From Bin87 sp965220265 (GTDB lineage Bacteria > Chloroflexota > Dehalococcoidia > Lucifugimonadales > UBA3495), in contig CBDCPM010000003.1 in the NCBI GenBank assembly GCA_965220265.1, forward strand, positions 1-64,000: a stretch of DNA of 64,000 nucleotides. The letters are read 5' to 3'. Position 1 is the stretch's first letter, and the number at the start of each line of letters is the position of its first letter. Below, piece by piece: positions 25,263-33,467 of this stretch. The notes under the pieces are model-generated. The model did no database searches and had not been told where the DNA came from. It saw only the letters and a program-made list of their open reading frames with translations. Position numbers and translations under genes: made by a program.

Positions 25263-27689
25263 CTATTCCTCCTCCCAGTCCACTACCTTCCGTTGTTTCA
25301 GGTCGTGGATTTGTTCGTCGGTATACCCCAGCTCCCGCAGAATGGGGCGAGTGTGCTGACCTTTGAGCGGCCCCGGTCCCGCCTTGCCAGTGGTATCCGA
25401 GAACTCGACCACGGGAGAATGCCGCCAGAACTGACCATAGCGTGGCCCCTCCACCTGGGTGAGGAGCCCGTTCTCACGCACGTGGGGATCCTCGTTGAAA
25501 AAGAAATACATCCCCCGGTCCTCGGCCTTGACGCATGCCACGTCGGCGGCAGTGAGCAGCCTCTCCCAATGCAGCGGTTCTTCGGCAGCGAACACCCTGG
25601 CCAACTCGCCGGCGAGCGCATCGTCGTGCTCTCCTCTCATCCCGGGAGTGGCAAACCGGGGATCATCCAGCAGGTCCGTGCGGTCGATGGTGCGGCACAG
25701 CGCCTCCCACTCGTCTTCGAAGAGACACGCGAGGAACACCCATCCGGTTTTGGCCCGGTACAGGCGGTATAGGGCGTGCAGCCCGTATCCGTCACCATCC
25801 GGCAGCGGGCGAGGTTGCTTGCCCTCGTGCCAGTAGAAGTCGTCGACGTTGGCATAGGCGTTGGCGGCGATCATGGTGGACTCGACGTATTGCGCCGCGC
25901 CGGTGCGCTCACGGGCATACAGCCCCAGTAACAGGCCAACGGCATTGACCATGGCCGTGGTGTGATCGGCGGTGCCGTCGTTGGCCCGTTTTAGCTGCCT
26001 GGATACGGCCGCAATGTCGTCGATGGACATGGACTGGTCCGGCGGCGGGAAGGCGTCCCGCCCCATCTGGGCCACGCCGCCTCCGGACACGGCCCCGGCG
26101 ATGGGAGCCATGGACGGCCGGTGAGAGTAGGGCCCGGTGGAGCCGTAGCCGCCGGCGTAGAGGTAGACCAGGTTGGGGTTGATCTTCGATAGCTGCTCGT
26201 AACCGATGCCCGTGCGCTCGGGAGCCCCCGGACGCATGCTGTGAAGGAGCAGGTCGGCCCTGGCCACCAACTTGCCCATGATCTCCTGGCCCTCCGGGGT
26301 CTTGAGGTCCAGGCAAATGTCCTCGGAGCCCGCCATGGTTCGGTGGACCGTCATGGGCATGCCCTGCCTGCCCCAGTCGCCGCCGGGCGCTTCGATGCGG
26401 ATTACCCTGGCGCCCAACTCGGCCACTAGGGCGCAACCCAGGGGCCCGTTGATCACCGTCCCCAGGTCCAGGAGTGTTATTCCTTCCAACGGATGCATCG
26501 GCATCGGTTCCTTGCTCCCATTGGAACGAGTTCCGGCGTCGCCGCCAAGGCGGGCGAGCACCTCCGCTGTGTGTTGGCCCAGTGCCGGGGCCGGCCCCCG
26601 CGCGCTGCCCGGTGTCCCCCTCATGTTCACTATGGGGCCAAGCTGACGTGTTTCGCCGACTCCCGGTACAAACACGCCCTGCACGTTGCCGTTGTGCACG
26701 ATCTGCAGATGGTCCAGGGCCTGCTCGGAGGTGAGGTAGGGCTCGGCAGCCACGTTGCCGGCCTGGCCCAGGAATATGGCCATCCACTCGTCCAGCGTCT
26801 TTTCCTGGACTTTCTCCAGCATGATTCCTTCCAGGGACGCGACGGCTTCTCGGTCCAGGAAGGGAGCGGTTTTGAAACGCGGGTCCTCGTATATGAAGTC
26901 CATGTCCAGCCAGTGCATCATGGACCGGAACAGCCTCTCCACCACGTTCCCCATTTGGATCCAGTGGCCGTCCCCGGTACGGGCGGGCAGGTAGCCCGTG
27001 GGGTTGGGACGCCCGATGCCCACCCTGGGATCCGGCGGGTAGGTGTCGGGGAGGTTCTCAATCATCTGGCCGTATACCCAGGACACGTGATCATAGGTGG
27101 TCACGGCCTTCAGCATGCTGGTCTCCACCCGTTGACCCAGGCCGGTCTTTTCCCGTACGTAGAGGGCAGCCGTGATGCCGCGAATCAGCGCCGTGGCGGC
27201 GGAGTGGCAAACGCCCTGAACCACGACGTAGTTGGGGCCTTCCCTGGGGTGCTGCTCGGCGAACATCATCATCCGGCCGCTCTTGGCGGCCACCACCGCG
27301 TCGTAACCCTTGTAGTTGGCGTAGGGCCCCTCGGGTCCGAAGCTGGTCAGCGTGGCATAAACCAGCCCGGGATGACCGGCGCGCAGGCTGTCGTAGTCAA
27401 TGCCCAGCCGCTGGGTGACCCCGGGCCGGAAGCTTTCGACGACAACGTCGGCAAGCGGCGCCAACTCCCGGGCGCTATCCCTGCCTTTCTGAGTCTTCAG
27501 GTCGAGGACAACGCTTTTCTTGCCGCGATTCCATTGGATCGATCCCGGCGAGCTCCTGAATCTTTCTCCCCCCGGCGGTTCAACCTTGATGACTTCGGCG
27601 CCGAAGTCGGACATCACCATGGTGGCGACGCCGCCAGCCCGGCCGCTGGTGAAGTCAAGGACGGTGATTCCATCAAAGACCTGCGCCAT
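25263..27689 (-). CDS. Tandem family III CoA-transferase (two CaiB/BaiF domains fused)
   Basis: The 808-residue chain contains two full-size family III CoA-transferase domains, about 1-395 and 405-808. Each starts with the typical block (DGITVLDFTSGRAGG and EGITLLDLGTVINGPLG), followed by GAEVIKVEPPGG / GARVIRIEAPGG and LDLKT. The family normally exists as separate subunits that interlock as dimers, so the fusion supplies both in one chain. In the region where the family usually has a catalytic Asp (QxVDxSM), both halves have Glu: GQRVETSML and AQYVESTMI. It likely moves CoA between organic acids to feed the thiolase-like enzyme encoded next. Confidence 0.88.
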   Translation of the reverse strand: MAQVFDGITVLDFTSGRAGGVATMVMSDFGAEVIKVEPPGGERFRSSPGSIQWNRGKKSVVLDLKTQKGRDSARELAPLADVVVESFRPGVTQRLGIDYDSLRAGHPGLVYATLTSFGPEGPYANYKGYDAVVAAKSGRMMMFAEQHPREGPNYVVVQGVCHSAATALIRGITAALYVREKTGLGQRVETSMLKAVTTYDHVSWVYGQMIENLPDTYPPDPRVGIGRPNPTGYLPARTGDGHWIQMGNVVERLFRSMMHWLDMDFIYEDPRFKTAPFLDREAVASLEGIMLEKVQEKTLDEWMAIFLGQAGNVAAEPYLTSEQALDHLQIVHNGNVQGVFVPGVGETRQLGPIVNMRGTPGSARGPAPALGQHTAEVLARLGGDAGTRSNGSKEPMPMHPLEGITLLDLGTVINGPLGCALVAELGARVIRIEAPGGDWGRQGMPMTVHRTMAGSEDICLDLKTPEGQEIMGKLVARADLLLHSMRPGAPERTGIGYEQLSKINPNLVYLYAGGYGSTGPYSHRPSMAPIAGAVSGGGVAQMGRDAFPPPDQSMSIDDIAAVSRQLKRANDGTADHTTAMVNAVGLLLGLYARERTGAAQYVESTMIAANAYANVDDFYWHEGKQPRPLPDGDGYGLHALYRLYRAKTGWVFLACLFEDEWEALCRTIDRTDLLDDPRFATPGMRGEHDDALAGELARVFAAEEPLHWERLLTAADVACVKAEDRGMYFFFNEDPHVRENGLLTQVEGPRYGQFWRHSPVVEFSDTTGKAGPGPLKGQHTRPILRELGYTDEQIHDLKQRKVVDWEEE

Positions 27690-27702
27690 CGCACCCCCCT
27701 TG

Positions 27703-28107
27703 TTAGTCGGCCAATCTATTGGCCCACGGATGCGCCGGGCGGTGGGTCAAGGCATCGGATAACTCGTACCCGTCCTGCCGTACCCGTCCTGCGGGATGGC
27801 CACCATGTGCTCGACGCAACACGTCCCTATGCTGACGCCATGATACGGCGTTTTCAGCGCTGGCGCCATCCGCGGCCCCAGCACAGTCTGGGGGAATGGC
27901 CTCCCCCGCCACCAGAATCCGCCCCGGATATCGAAAGGCGCAAAGCTGGAGCGCGAAGCCCAGCCGGTTGTGTCCTCCGCGCCGCACCCGGATCTGCTCG
28001 ATGTCGTCGTCGGACAGCGTGTAATGGCGCAGCAGCGCGGCTTCGTCCATGGGCAGGTCGAACAGCGCCGCGCGCTGGCGTGCGCTCCAGATGCTTTGTC
28101 TCGGCAT
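27703..28107 (-). pseudogene. tnpA: Tn3-family transposase, N-terminal fragment
   Basis: Reads MPRQSIWSARQRAALFDLPM, LLRHYTLSDDDIEQIRVRRG and GFALQLCAFRYPGRILVAGE, the N-terminal DUF4158 region of Tn3 transposases. After about 75 residues recognisable similarity ends and the frame drifts to a stop. It is transcribed divergently from the resolvase gene, the usual Tn3 layout, so this is the beginning of a transposon whose other end is lost. Confidence 0.8.
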
Positions 28108-28302
28108 GTTCCACCTCTCCGTTATCCGTTCATCCCGGCAGGCGTGGCGCTGTCCGTAAGGGGATCGTCCAGCGAACGGGGCAGTCGGTCGTCCCGACCC
28201 CCGCCAAACCGGAACCAGCAGCGTCTCATATGAAGCGTCTCATATGATATGAATGGTACGGAAACAATTGCGGAAGCGGGACCCTATCCGTACACTTCCC
28301 CC
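28108..28302. promoter_or_regulatory. Probable Tn3 res site between tnpA and tnpR
   Basis: In Tn3 elements the divergent tnpA and tnpR genes flank the resolution site. Here a 14-bp direct repeat, AGCGTCTCATATGA, occurs twice in tandem (28220-28233 and 28234-28247) and runs into another ATGATATGA, an AT-rich patch in GC-rich DNA suited to resolvase binding. Subsite limits are not defined. Confidence 0.5.
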
Positions 28303-28881
28303 ATGACGGCAACGCTCATCGGATACGCCCGCTGTTCCACCGACCGGCAGGATCCGGCGGCCCAGCGCCAGGCGCTCCTGGAGCTGGGTGTCGCCGAGGA
28401 TCGCATCTACACCGATCACGGCCTCACCGGCACCACCCGCGCCCGCCCCGACTTCGACCAGGCCCTCGCCGCCGTGCGCGCAGGCGACACGCTGGTCGTG
28501 CCGAAACTCGACCGGCTGGCCAGGTCCGTCCCGGATGCCCGCGCCATCGCCGATCGGCTTCAGGAACGCGGCGTGAAACTGGCCCTCGGCCGGGCCCTCT
28601 ACGACCCGGACGATCCGATGGGAAAGCTGTTCTTCAATATCCTCGCCACCTTCGCCGAATTCGAAGCCGATCTCATCCGCATGCGCACCCGCGAGGGCAT
28701 GGCCATCGCCCGCGCCAGGGGGCAATTGCGCGGCAAGCAGCCCAAACTGTCCGACCGACAGCAGCGGGAACTCTGCCGCATGCATGCCACCGGCGAGTAT
28801 TCCATCAGCGATCTCGCCGAGCTCTTCTCCGTCTCAAGACCAACCGTCTATCGCACACTCAACCGGCGCCTTTCCCCTTAG
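28303..28881 (+). CDS. tnpR: Serine recombinase (Tn3-type resolvase)
   Basis: A 192-residue serine resolvase from ATG 28303. The N-terminal catalytic domain has LIGYARCSTDRQD with the nucleophile Ser12, then VPKLDRLARSVPDA with active-site Arg residues and FNILATFAEFEADLI at the dimer helix. The C-terminal part (YSISDLAELFSVSRPTVYRT) is the DNA-binding helix-turn-helix. Length and layout are standard and no lesion is visible, so it may be active. It would resolve transposition cointegrates at the neighbouring res site. Its stop nearly touches the transposon's terminal repeat. Confidence 0.92.
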   Translation: MTATLIGYARCSTDRQDPAAQRQALLELGVAEDRIYTDHGLTGTTRARPDFDQALAAVRAGDTLVVPKLDRLARSVPDARAIADRLQERGVKLALGRALYDPDDPMGKLFFNILATFAEFEADLIRMRTREGMAIARARGQLRGKQPKLSDRQQRELCRMHATGEYSISDLAELFSVSRPTVYRTLNRRLSP

Positions 28882-28913
28882 CGTACGATCCTGCCCCCTA
28901 CCGGAATCGACCC
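28876..28913 (+). repeat. Tn3-family 38-bp terminal inverted repeat
   Basis: CCTTAGCGTACGATCCTGCC and the next 18 bases match the copy next to the CRISPR array at 9048-9085. It overlaps the last codons of tnpR and marks that end of the transposon. Confidence 0.75.
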
Positions 28914-28943
28914 GGCAATGCGCGTCTGTCGTGGAGGTTAGCC

Positions 28944-29612
28944 ATGTGGGTAATGTTATGCGGACTCGGAGTAATTTCGGCGGGGGTGTGTATCATCGCG
29001 GTTACGGTGTTGCATTCGACCAACCAGTTAGTTTTCGCTGGAGTAGCGCTGCTTACAGCTTTCATGGCGATGTGGCTTTTTGCCCTTGCGGCCCCGTACA
29101 TTCCAGGCGGAAATTTGCCCGTGCCGATTGGGCTACCCGATTGGTGTGAAAGGCTACTCCAAAGGTCAACACGTATCCTGAAGCTGCTGCAGCTGCCTTG
29201 GAATATACTGAACCCTCGGTGCCGGTCTAGGGTTCTCTTTACCGTGTTCTTGGTTTCGACTATCGGATTGTTGGTATCAACGATAGTACTTCCTGGGGAC
29301 GCTGTCATGGAAGCAGAGTCTATTCGAGCGAAATCTATCGCGCTGTTGGTATTGGCTCCAACGTTTGGTCTAGTAGCAGGCATACTATTTGGCCATGCTT
29401 TGACCTCGGCAAAATCCGCATCATCGGTCCTTTGCGTATTAGGCCTAATCGGGGCGGGTTTAATTATTCTGCCTATTATCGCGCTTATTGGGGAGTTGGT
29501 TGGATGGTCATTATTGCCAGACCAACATGGCCTACTTGTTTTGGCATCCTCTTACGCGTCGCTTGGAAACTTAATTTTGGGGGCAGTGATTTCCGTTTTC
29601 CAGCGACGGTGA
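28944..29612 (+). CDS. Hypothetical integral membrane protein
   Basis: A 222-residue protein starting at ATG 28944 with GGAGG about 6 bases upstream. It has at least five hydrophobic segments (roughly residues 3-23, 29-50, 96-116, 128-147, 156-180 and 192-216) separated by short loops, and no catalytic motif that I recognise. Its base composition is less GC-rich than its surroundings. It sits between a Tn3 terminal repeat and an IS1380 remnant, so it may be recent cargo. Function is unknown. Confidence 0.65.
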   Translation: MWVMLCGLGVISAGVCIIAVTVLHSTNQLVFAGVALLTAFMAMWLFALAAPYIPGGNLPVPIGLPDWCERLLQRSTRILKLLQLPWNILNPRCRSRVLFTVFLVSTIGLLVSTIVLPGDAVMEAESIRAKSIALLVLAPTFGLVAGILFGHALTSAKSASSVLCVLGLIGAGLIILPIIALIGELVGWSLLPDQHGLLVLASSYASLGNLILGAVISVFQRR

Positions 29613-29644
29613 TACTGGTGAACTCGCGGCGCATCAAGAACGTA

Positions 29645-30628
29645 ACCCGGTGGCAAGACCGACGTGTTGGACTGCCAGTGGCTGCAGCAGTCGCACACCT
29701 ATGGGCTGCGGTCGGGAGCCTTCCGCTTGGACTCCACCATCTGCGAAACCTACGGGCTGGCCAAGAAGGGGCGCGACACAATGGCTACACCGGCCATCGG
29801 GGCTATCACCCGCTGCTGGCCGTGGCCGCCGGCACCTGCGACGTGCTGATGTCTCGGCTGCGCGAGGGCCGCGCCAACACCGCTCGGGGCGCTGGTCGCT
29901 TCCTGCGCGAGACGTGGGTCGGGTACGCTATGCTGGTGCCGGTGGGCGACTCACGGTGGGGCCGACAGCGGCTTCTACACCCATGCCGTGGTGTCCGCCT
30001 GACGCAAGCTGGATGTCCGCTTCTCCATCACCATCCGCCAGCACGCCCGCCTGAGGGAGTTGATTGAGGCGATACCGGAGCAGGACTGGACGCCCATCCT
30101 CTACTGGATGGACGGCGGCGCCGCCGTGGCCGAGACCACCTGCACCCCTTCCGGAGCGCGCCCGAGGCCGCGCCGGTGCGGCTCATCGTCCAGCGGGTGC
30201 AACCGACGCCCGGTTCCCAACTGGCCCTCTTCGCCACCTACCGCTATCACGGCTTCATCACCGACCGGGACGGGGACACCCTGGACCTGGAGGCCGACCA
30301 TCGCCGCCACGCCGAGATCGAGAACGCGATACGCGGCCTCAAGTACGGCGTCGGCCTCAACCATCTCCCCTCGGGACGCTTCCCCACCAACGCCGCCTGG
30401 CTGGCCGTACAGGTGATAGCCCACAACCTGGCACGCTGGACAACGCGCATCGGTCTGGGCGAGCCGGTGGCAACCACCAAGACCCTCCGGCGGCGCTTCT
30501 TCTCCCTGGCGGGACGGCTCACCCGCAAGGCACGCCGCCTCACTCTGCACCTTCCCTAGGGCTGGCCCTGGCAAAACCAATTCAGCAGCGCTCTGGCGCG
30601 ACTACGCGCCCTGCCACTACCCTCCTGA
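29645..30628 (+). pseudogene. IS1380-family transposase, multiply frameshifted
   Basis: Pieces in different frames follow the IS1380 order: LDCQWLQQSHTYGLRSGAFR, LDSTICETYGLAKKGRDT, GYTGHRGYHPLLAVAAGTCD (with a catalytic Asp region), HAEIENAIRGLKYGVGLNHL, and AHNLARWTTRIGLGEPVATT. Near the C-terminus an in-frame TAG replaces the expected sense codon before GWPWQNQFSSALARLRALPL, which then reaches a normal stop at 30626-30628. The N-terminal third is missing. It has at least three frame breaks plus the nonsense codon. Confidence 0.8.
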
Positions 30629-30898
30629 TCGCCTAACGGCGTCTACCCCGTCCGCCAGACCGCCTAACTGCCTCGCAAATCTGCGCCAGGCCGGTTCCCG
30701 CGTATCCCCTGCTGCAATCTGCCCGCTGATCTCGCCCGTCGCCGAAGCTGCGGTCCGTCAACATCCCCTTGGCGTGGCTATCACACCCTGTGCCAGCCGG
30801 ATTGGAGTGGGTCAAGGCCGCGCCGCCTCGATCCGGCTCCTCTCATCCCTGGCTTTCTCGCGGTGGCCAGACCCTTTCGGTGGATTTGGGCTTAGAGC

Positions 30899-31312
30899 CT
30901 ATCCTAATAACCCAGCAGCTCTGAAGGCGGTGAGGGCGCAGGCGAAGTGAAGGAAGGCGATGTAGTTGTCGGGAGACTTGTCCCAGCGCACCAGGATGCG
31001 CCGGAAGCGGTTCAGCCAGCTGTGCGAGCGTTCCACCACCCAGCGCCTGGCTTTGAACCCAGCTTCTCTTTTGATGGCCTTGGCCTCCTCGCCCCGGCTG
31101 CGGATGTGAGCGGTGAAGCCAAACTCGTCCAACGTGCGTCGCACCTGGTCAAAGTCGTAGCCTTTATCCAGGCACATACCCTGGGGTTGGTCTGGACTGG
31201 GCGCCGGTCGCGGCACGGGCAGGCTGTCCACCGTGGCCCGCACCAGTTTCATGTCATGACGGTTGGCTCCGTCCACCGCCAGACCCACCGGAATGCCCTG
31301 GGCTTCGGTCAA
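30899..31312 (-). CDS. IS5-family transposase, second (catalytic) frame
   Basis: A 137-residue frame continuing the transposase: MTEAQGIPVGLAVDGANRHD, MCLDKGYDFDQVRRTL with the second catalytic Asp, RSRGEEAKAIKREAGFKARR and WVVERSHSWLNRFRRILVRW containing the final Glu. The first codons overlap what would be the end of the frameshift product, so this frame is probably expressed only as a fusion. Together the two halves give a transposase of about 270 residues, the usual IS5 length. Confidence 0.8.
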   Translation of the reverse strand: MTEAQGIPVGLAVDGANRHDMKLVRATVDSLPVPRPAPSPDQPQGMCLDKGYDFDQVRRTLDEFGFTAHIRSRGEEAKAIKREAGFKARRWVVERSHSWLNRFRRILVRWDKSPDNYIAFLHFACALTAFRAAGLLG

Positions 31313-31343
31313 CAGGCTACGCTTGACCCCGCCTTTGCCGCGG

Positions 31344-31787
31344 TCAGTGGGGTTGGAGCCGGTTTTTCCCCCCGCCCAAGGGCGATTTGGTCAGGGCGCC
31401 GTCCATACTCAGCCAACTCCAGTCCAGACCCTTCTGTTCGTCATAGCGTTCCAGTCCCACCCGCCACAGCCCCAGGAACACCCCAGCGGCAACCCATTCC
31501 TGAAAGCGCAGGTGGGCGGTGGACCCAGAGCAGATGCCCGTGGCGTCCAGCGCCTTCCACTGGCAGCCAGTGCGCAGCACGTAGCAGATGCCATTGGCGC
31601 AGGTGCGGTCAGGGACCCGGGGCCGACCGCCGCCGAAACCATGGGTGTTCACATGCTTGGGGATCAACGGTGCCAGCACCTCCCACAGCTCGTCGGAGAT
31701 CTGGAACGCGCCGGTGGTAGGATTGGTCTTGGTGGCAGGCCCAGCACGCTTCGGACGAGGTGGCTTGGGGTCTTTCGCTTTGGTCAT
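31344..31787 (-). CDS. IS5-family transposase, first frame
   Basis: A 147-residue frame starting MTKAKDPKPPRPKRAGPATK, with the IS5 N-terminal block SDELWEVLAPLIPKHVNTHG, CYVLRTGCQWKAL, and ERYDEQKGLDWSWLSMDGAL, which carries the first catalytic Asp. The frame ends just after a GGGGGGAAAAACC run, where the catalytic remainder continues in another frame. IS5 relatives of the IS427 type use programmed frameshifting at such a run, so the product is probably a fusion with the next frame. No other lesion is visible in this copy. Confidence 0.8.
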   Translation of the reverse strand: MTKAKDPKPPRPKRAGPATKTNPTTGAFQISDELWEVLAPLIPKHVNTHGFGGGRPRVPDRTCANGICYVLRTGCQWKALDATGICSGSTAHLRFQEWVAAGVFLGLWRVGLERYDEQKGLDWSWLSMDGALTKSPLGGGKNRLQPH

Positions 31788-31876
31788 TACCCCAGTCTAG
31801 CCGCAACCCCAACTTCGCGTCCCCCAATGGGCAGGCACGTTTCCGCCAGTTATTAGGATAGGCACTTAGAGCCTGT

Positions 31877-32341
31877 TTACAATCTTTTTAGGATTAGCAC
31901 CATGAAGGCAAGCACTACCATTTGCAGGCTGGTATTGAGCTTTCTTTCGCAGTTCTTCCAGAGTCGGCGGCACTTTTCCAGCCAGGCGAAAGACCGCTCC
32001 ACCACCCATCGCTTCGGCAGCACCACGAAGGTGTGCAGTTCGCTGCGTTTCACCACTTCCACCGAGGCTCCCAACAGGCCTTGCACCGCAGTGGCAAAGG
32101 GCTTCCCGGTGTAACCCCCGTCCACCAGCACGTTCTGCACTTGACTGAGGCCGTCTCGGCGCCGGTCAAACATCGCTAAAGCCCCGGCCCGGTCGGTAAC
32201 GTCGGCGGTAGTCACGTGTATCCCATGGGGCAATCCTTGCGTGTCCACCGCGATATGACGCTTGATTCCCGACACCTTCTTGCCCCCGTCATAGCCCTTG
32301 TGCCCGGCGGTGTCCGTGTTCTTCACGCTCTGGGAGTCCAC
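31877..32341 (-). CDS. IS5-type transposase, catalytic frame (second element)
   Basis: A 154-residue frame with VDSQSVKNTDTAGHKGYDGG (first catalytic Asp region), KRHIAVDTQGLPHGIHVTTA, VLVDGGYTGKPFA (second Asp) and KRWVVERSFAWLEKCRRLWK (final Glu). These are the DDE blocks of IS5-type transposases. It probably functions as the C-terminal half of a frameshift fusion with the upstream frame. The end of the frame lies within 10 bases of the element terminus. Confidence 0.82.
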   Translation of the reverse strand: MDSQSVKNTDTAGHKGYDGGKKVSGIKRHIAVDTQGLPHGIHVTTADVTDRAGALAMFDRRRDGLSQVQNVLVDGGYTGKPFATAVQGLLGASVEVVKRSELHTFVVLPKRWVVERSFAWLEKCRRLWKNCERKLNTSLQMVVLAFMVLILKRL

Positions 32342-32669
32342 GATACAGAAGCTGGTCTGCTTTTTCCGACCATTGCTTCGTCGGGCCGCGCCAACCGATT
32401 TTTTTTAGGACTCGCTCCAGAATGGATTCTTTCGCCGGGTCAGGCCGCTCGCTCCATTGCCGGAAATACTGGTAGCAGGTGCGCCAATCGGGGAAGTCCG
32501 CGGGCAGCATTCGCCACTGGCAGCCGCTTTTCAAAAGGTACAGTACGCCGCAGAAAACGTCGTACAAGTCCACGGTGCGGGGCTTGGTCCGGCGTCGGGC
32601 CGACGCCAACGTCGGCAGAATACGGGCGAATTGCTCCCGGCTGATGTCGCTGGGATAGGAATGAGACAT
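32289..32669 (-). CDS. IS5-type transposase, first frame (second element)
   Basis: A 126-residue frame starting MSHSYPSDISREQFARILPT, with VDLYDVFCGVLYLLKSGCQW and DWRTCYQYFRQWSE, the DUF4096-type N-terminal domain of IS5 transposases. After RGPTKQWSEKADQ it leaves the family consensus; the consensus continues in another frame from a GGAAAAAGC run near 32361. This points to programmed or accidental frameshifting. Confidence 0.8.
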   Translation of the reverse strand: MSHSYPSDISREQFARILPTLASARRRTKPRTVDLYDVFCGVLYLLKSGCQWRMLPADFPDWRTCYQYFRQWSERPDPAKESILERVLKKIGWRGPTKQWSEKADQLLYRGLPEREEHGHRRAQGL

Positions 32670-32730
32670 GATTACCCCTCCCCTGATGATAGTCTCAACT
32701 TAACCTATTTCAGAGATCATAGACAGGTTC

Positions 32731-33149
32731 TTAGGCCCAGCGGAGTGTCCACGAACACCTCGATGAACCGGCCCGCCGGCAGCAGGCTGCGCGCAAAATC
32801 ACGCTTCGCTTGAAACGGCGAGATGCAGGCCACCAGCGTCATCACCCCCGCGTCGTGCATCAGGCTCGCCACCTCGGCCACGCGACGGACGTTCTCGCGG
32901 AGGGCCGCTTCGCTGAAGTCCAGGTCCCGATTCAGGCCGCGGCGCAGGTTGTCGCCGTCCAGCACGTAGGTGTGATACCCGCAATCATGCAGCCGTCTCG
33001 CCAGAGCATTGGCCAGCGTGGTCTTGCCCGCACCGGAGAGTCCGGTGAACCAGAGCGCCAAGGGCTCCTGGCCCAGCGAGCGCGGCGCACGCGGCCCGCT
33101 CCACAGCGCGCCGCGCTCGCACCGCATCGGGCGACCATTGCGACGTCAT
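32731..33149 (-). pseudogene. APS kinase (cysC) duplicate, frameshifted and truncated by IS
   Basis: From ATG 33147-33149 it starts MTSQWSPDAVRARRAVER as in the intact gene at 37.4-38.0 kb, shifts frame near 33090, then continues with SLGQEPLALWFTGLSGAGKT, YVLDGDNLRRGLNRDLDFSE and RFIEVFVDTPL. It ends where the IS5-type element begins (TTA 32731). The C-terminal third is not found on the other side of the IS, so a deletion accompanied or followed insertion. Nucleotide identity to the intact copy is very high, meaning the duplication is recent. Confidence 0.88.
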
Positions 33150-33377
33150 CGCTTCAGGCGGATTGGCCCGCGGGCCGCGCTCTGGGGGGCTCCAGCGCGG
33201 CGGCGCCGGGCCGACCGGCGCCCCAGTACCCGCCTGGCCACCACCCACAGCGACAGCAGGATGATCCGCGTGTCCAGCCAAGGTCCCATCCGCGCCAGGT
33301 AGAGCCGGTCATAGCGCAGCCGGCGCCGCGGCGGCGTGTGGGAGTCCCCGTACACGTGGGCCAGTCCCGCGATGCGC
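33146..33377 (-). pseudogene. Priming sugar transferase duplicate, 3' fragment
   Basis: Encodes GLAHVYGDSHTPPRR-like sequence then RLRYDRLYLARMGPWLDTR and IILLSLWVVARRVLG, the last 70 or so residues of the sugar transferase at 38.0-38.7 kb. Similarity stops at about 33377, in front of ugd. Together with the adjacent cysC fragment it forms a duplicated block of about 640 bp. Confidence 0.85.
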
Positions 33378-33467
33378 GGTATCCAGAGTGATCAAGTTGC
33401 GATAGCATTCACCGATGCGGGACAGGTTGAGATCAACATCCGTCGCCAATGGGGAGGCCAGCGTAGA

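Larger units (their letters stand above)
30895..31865 (-). mobile_element. IS5-family insertion sequence, best-preserved copy
   Basis: Ends GAGCCTATCCTAA at 30895 and TTAGGATAGGCAC at 31865 (one mismatch), flanked by TTA duplications at 30892-30894 and 31866-31868. It is 971 bp and encodes a two-frame transposase on the minus strand. It is followed immediately by a second IS5-type element that uses the same TTA. Confidence 0.92.
31869..32730 (-). mobile_element. Second IS5-type insertion sequence, abutting the first
   Basis: Left end GAGCCTGTTTACAATCT at 31869 and right end, inward from 32730, GAACCTGTCTATGATCT form an imperfect inverted repeat. TTA flanks both sides (31866-31868 and 32731-32733). 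Length is 862 bp. It shares the TTA with the preceding IS, so one of the two landed at the edge of the other. Its right edge cuts into a cysC copy. Confidence 0.85.

Noticed and set aside
30540..30628. In-frame TAG in the IS1380 transposase as recoding
   Set aside because: The gene has other frameshifts, and the TAG stands where a sense codon is expected, so it is a simple nonsense mutation.
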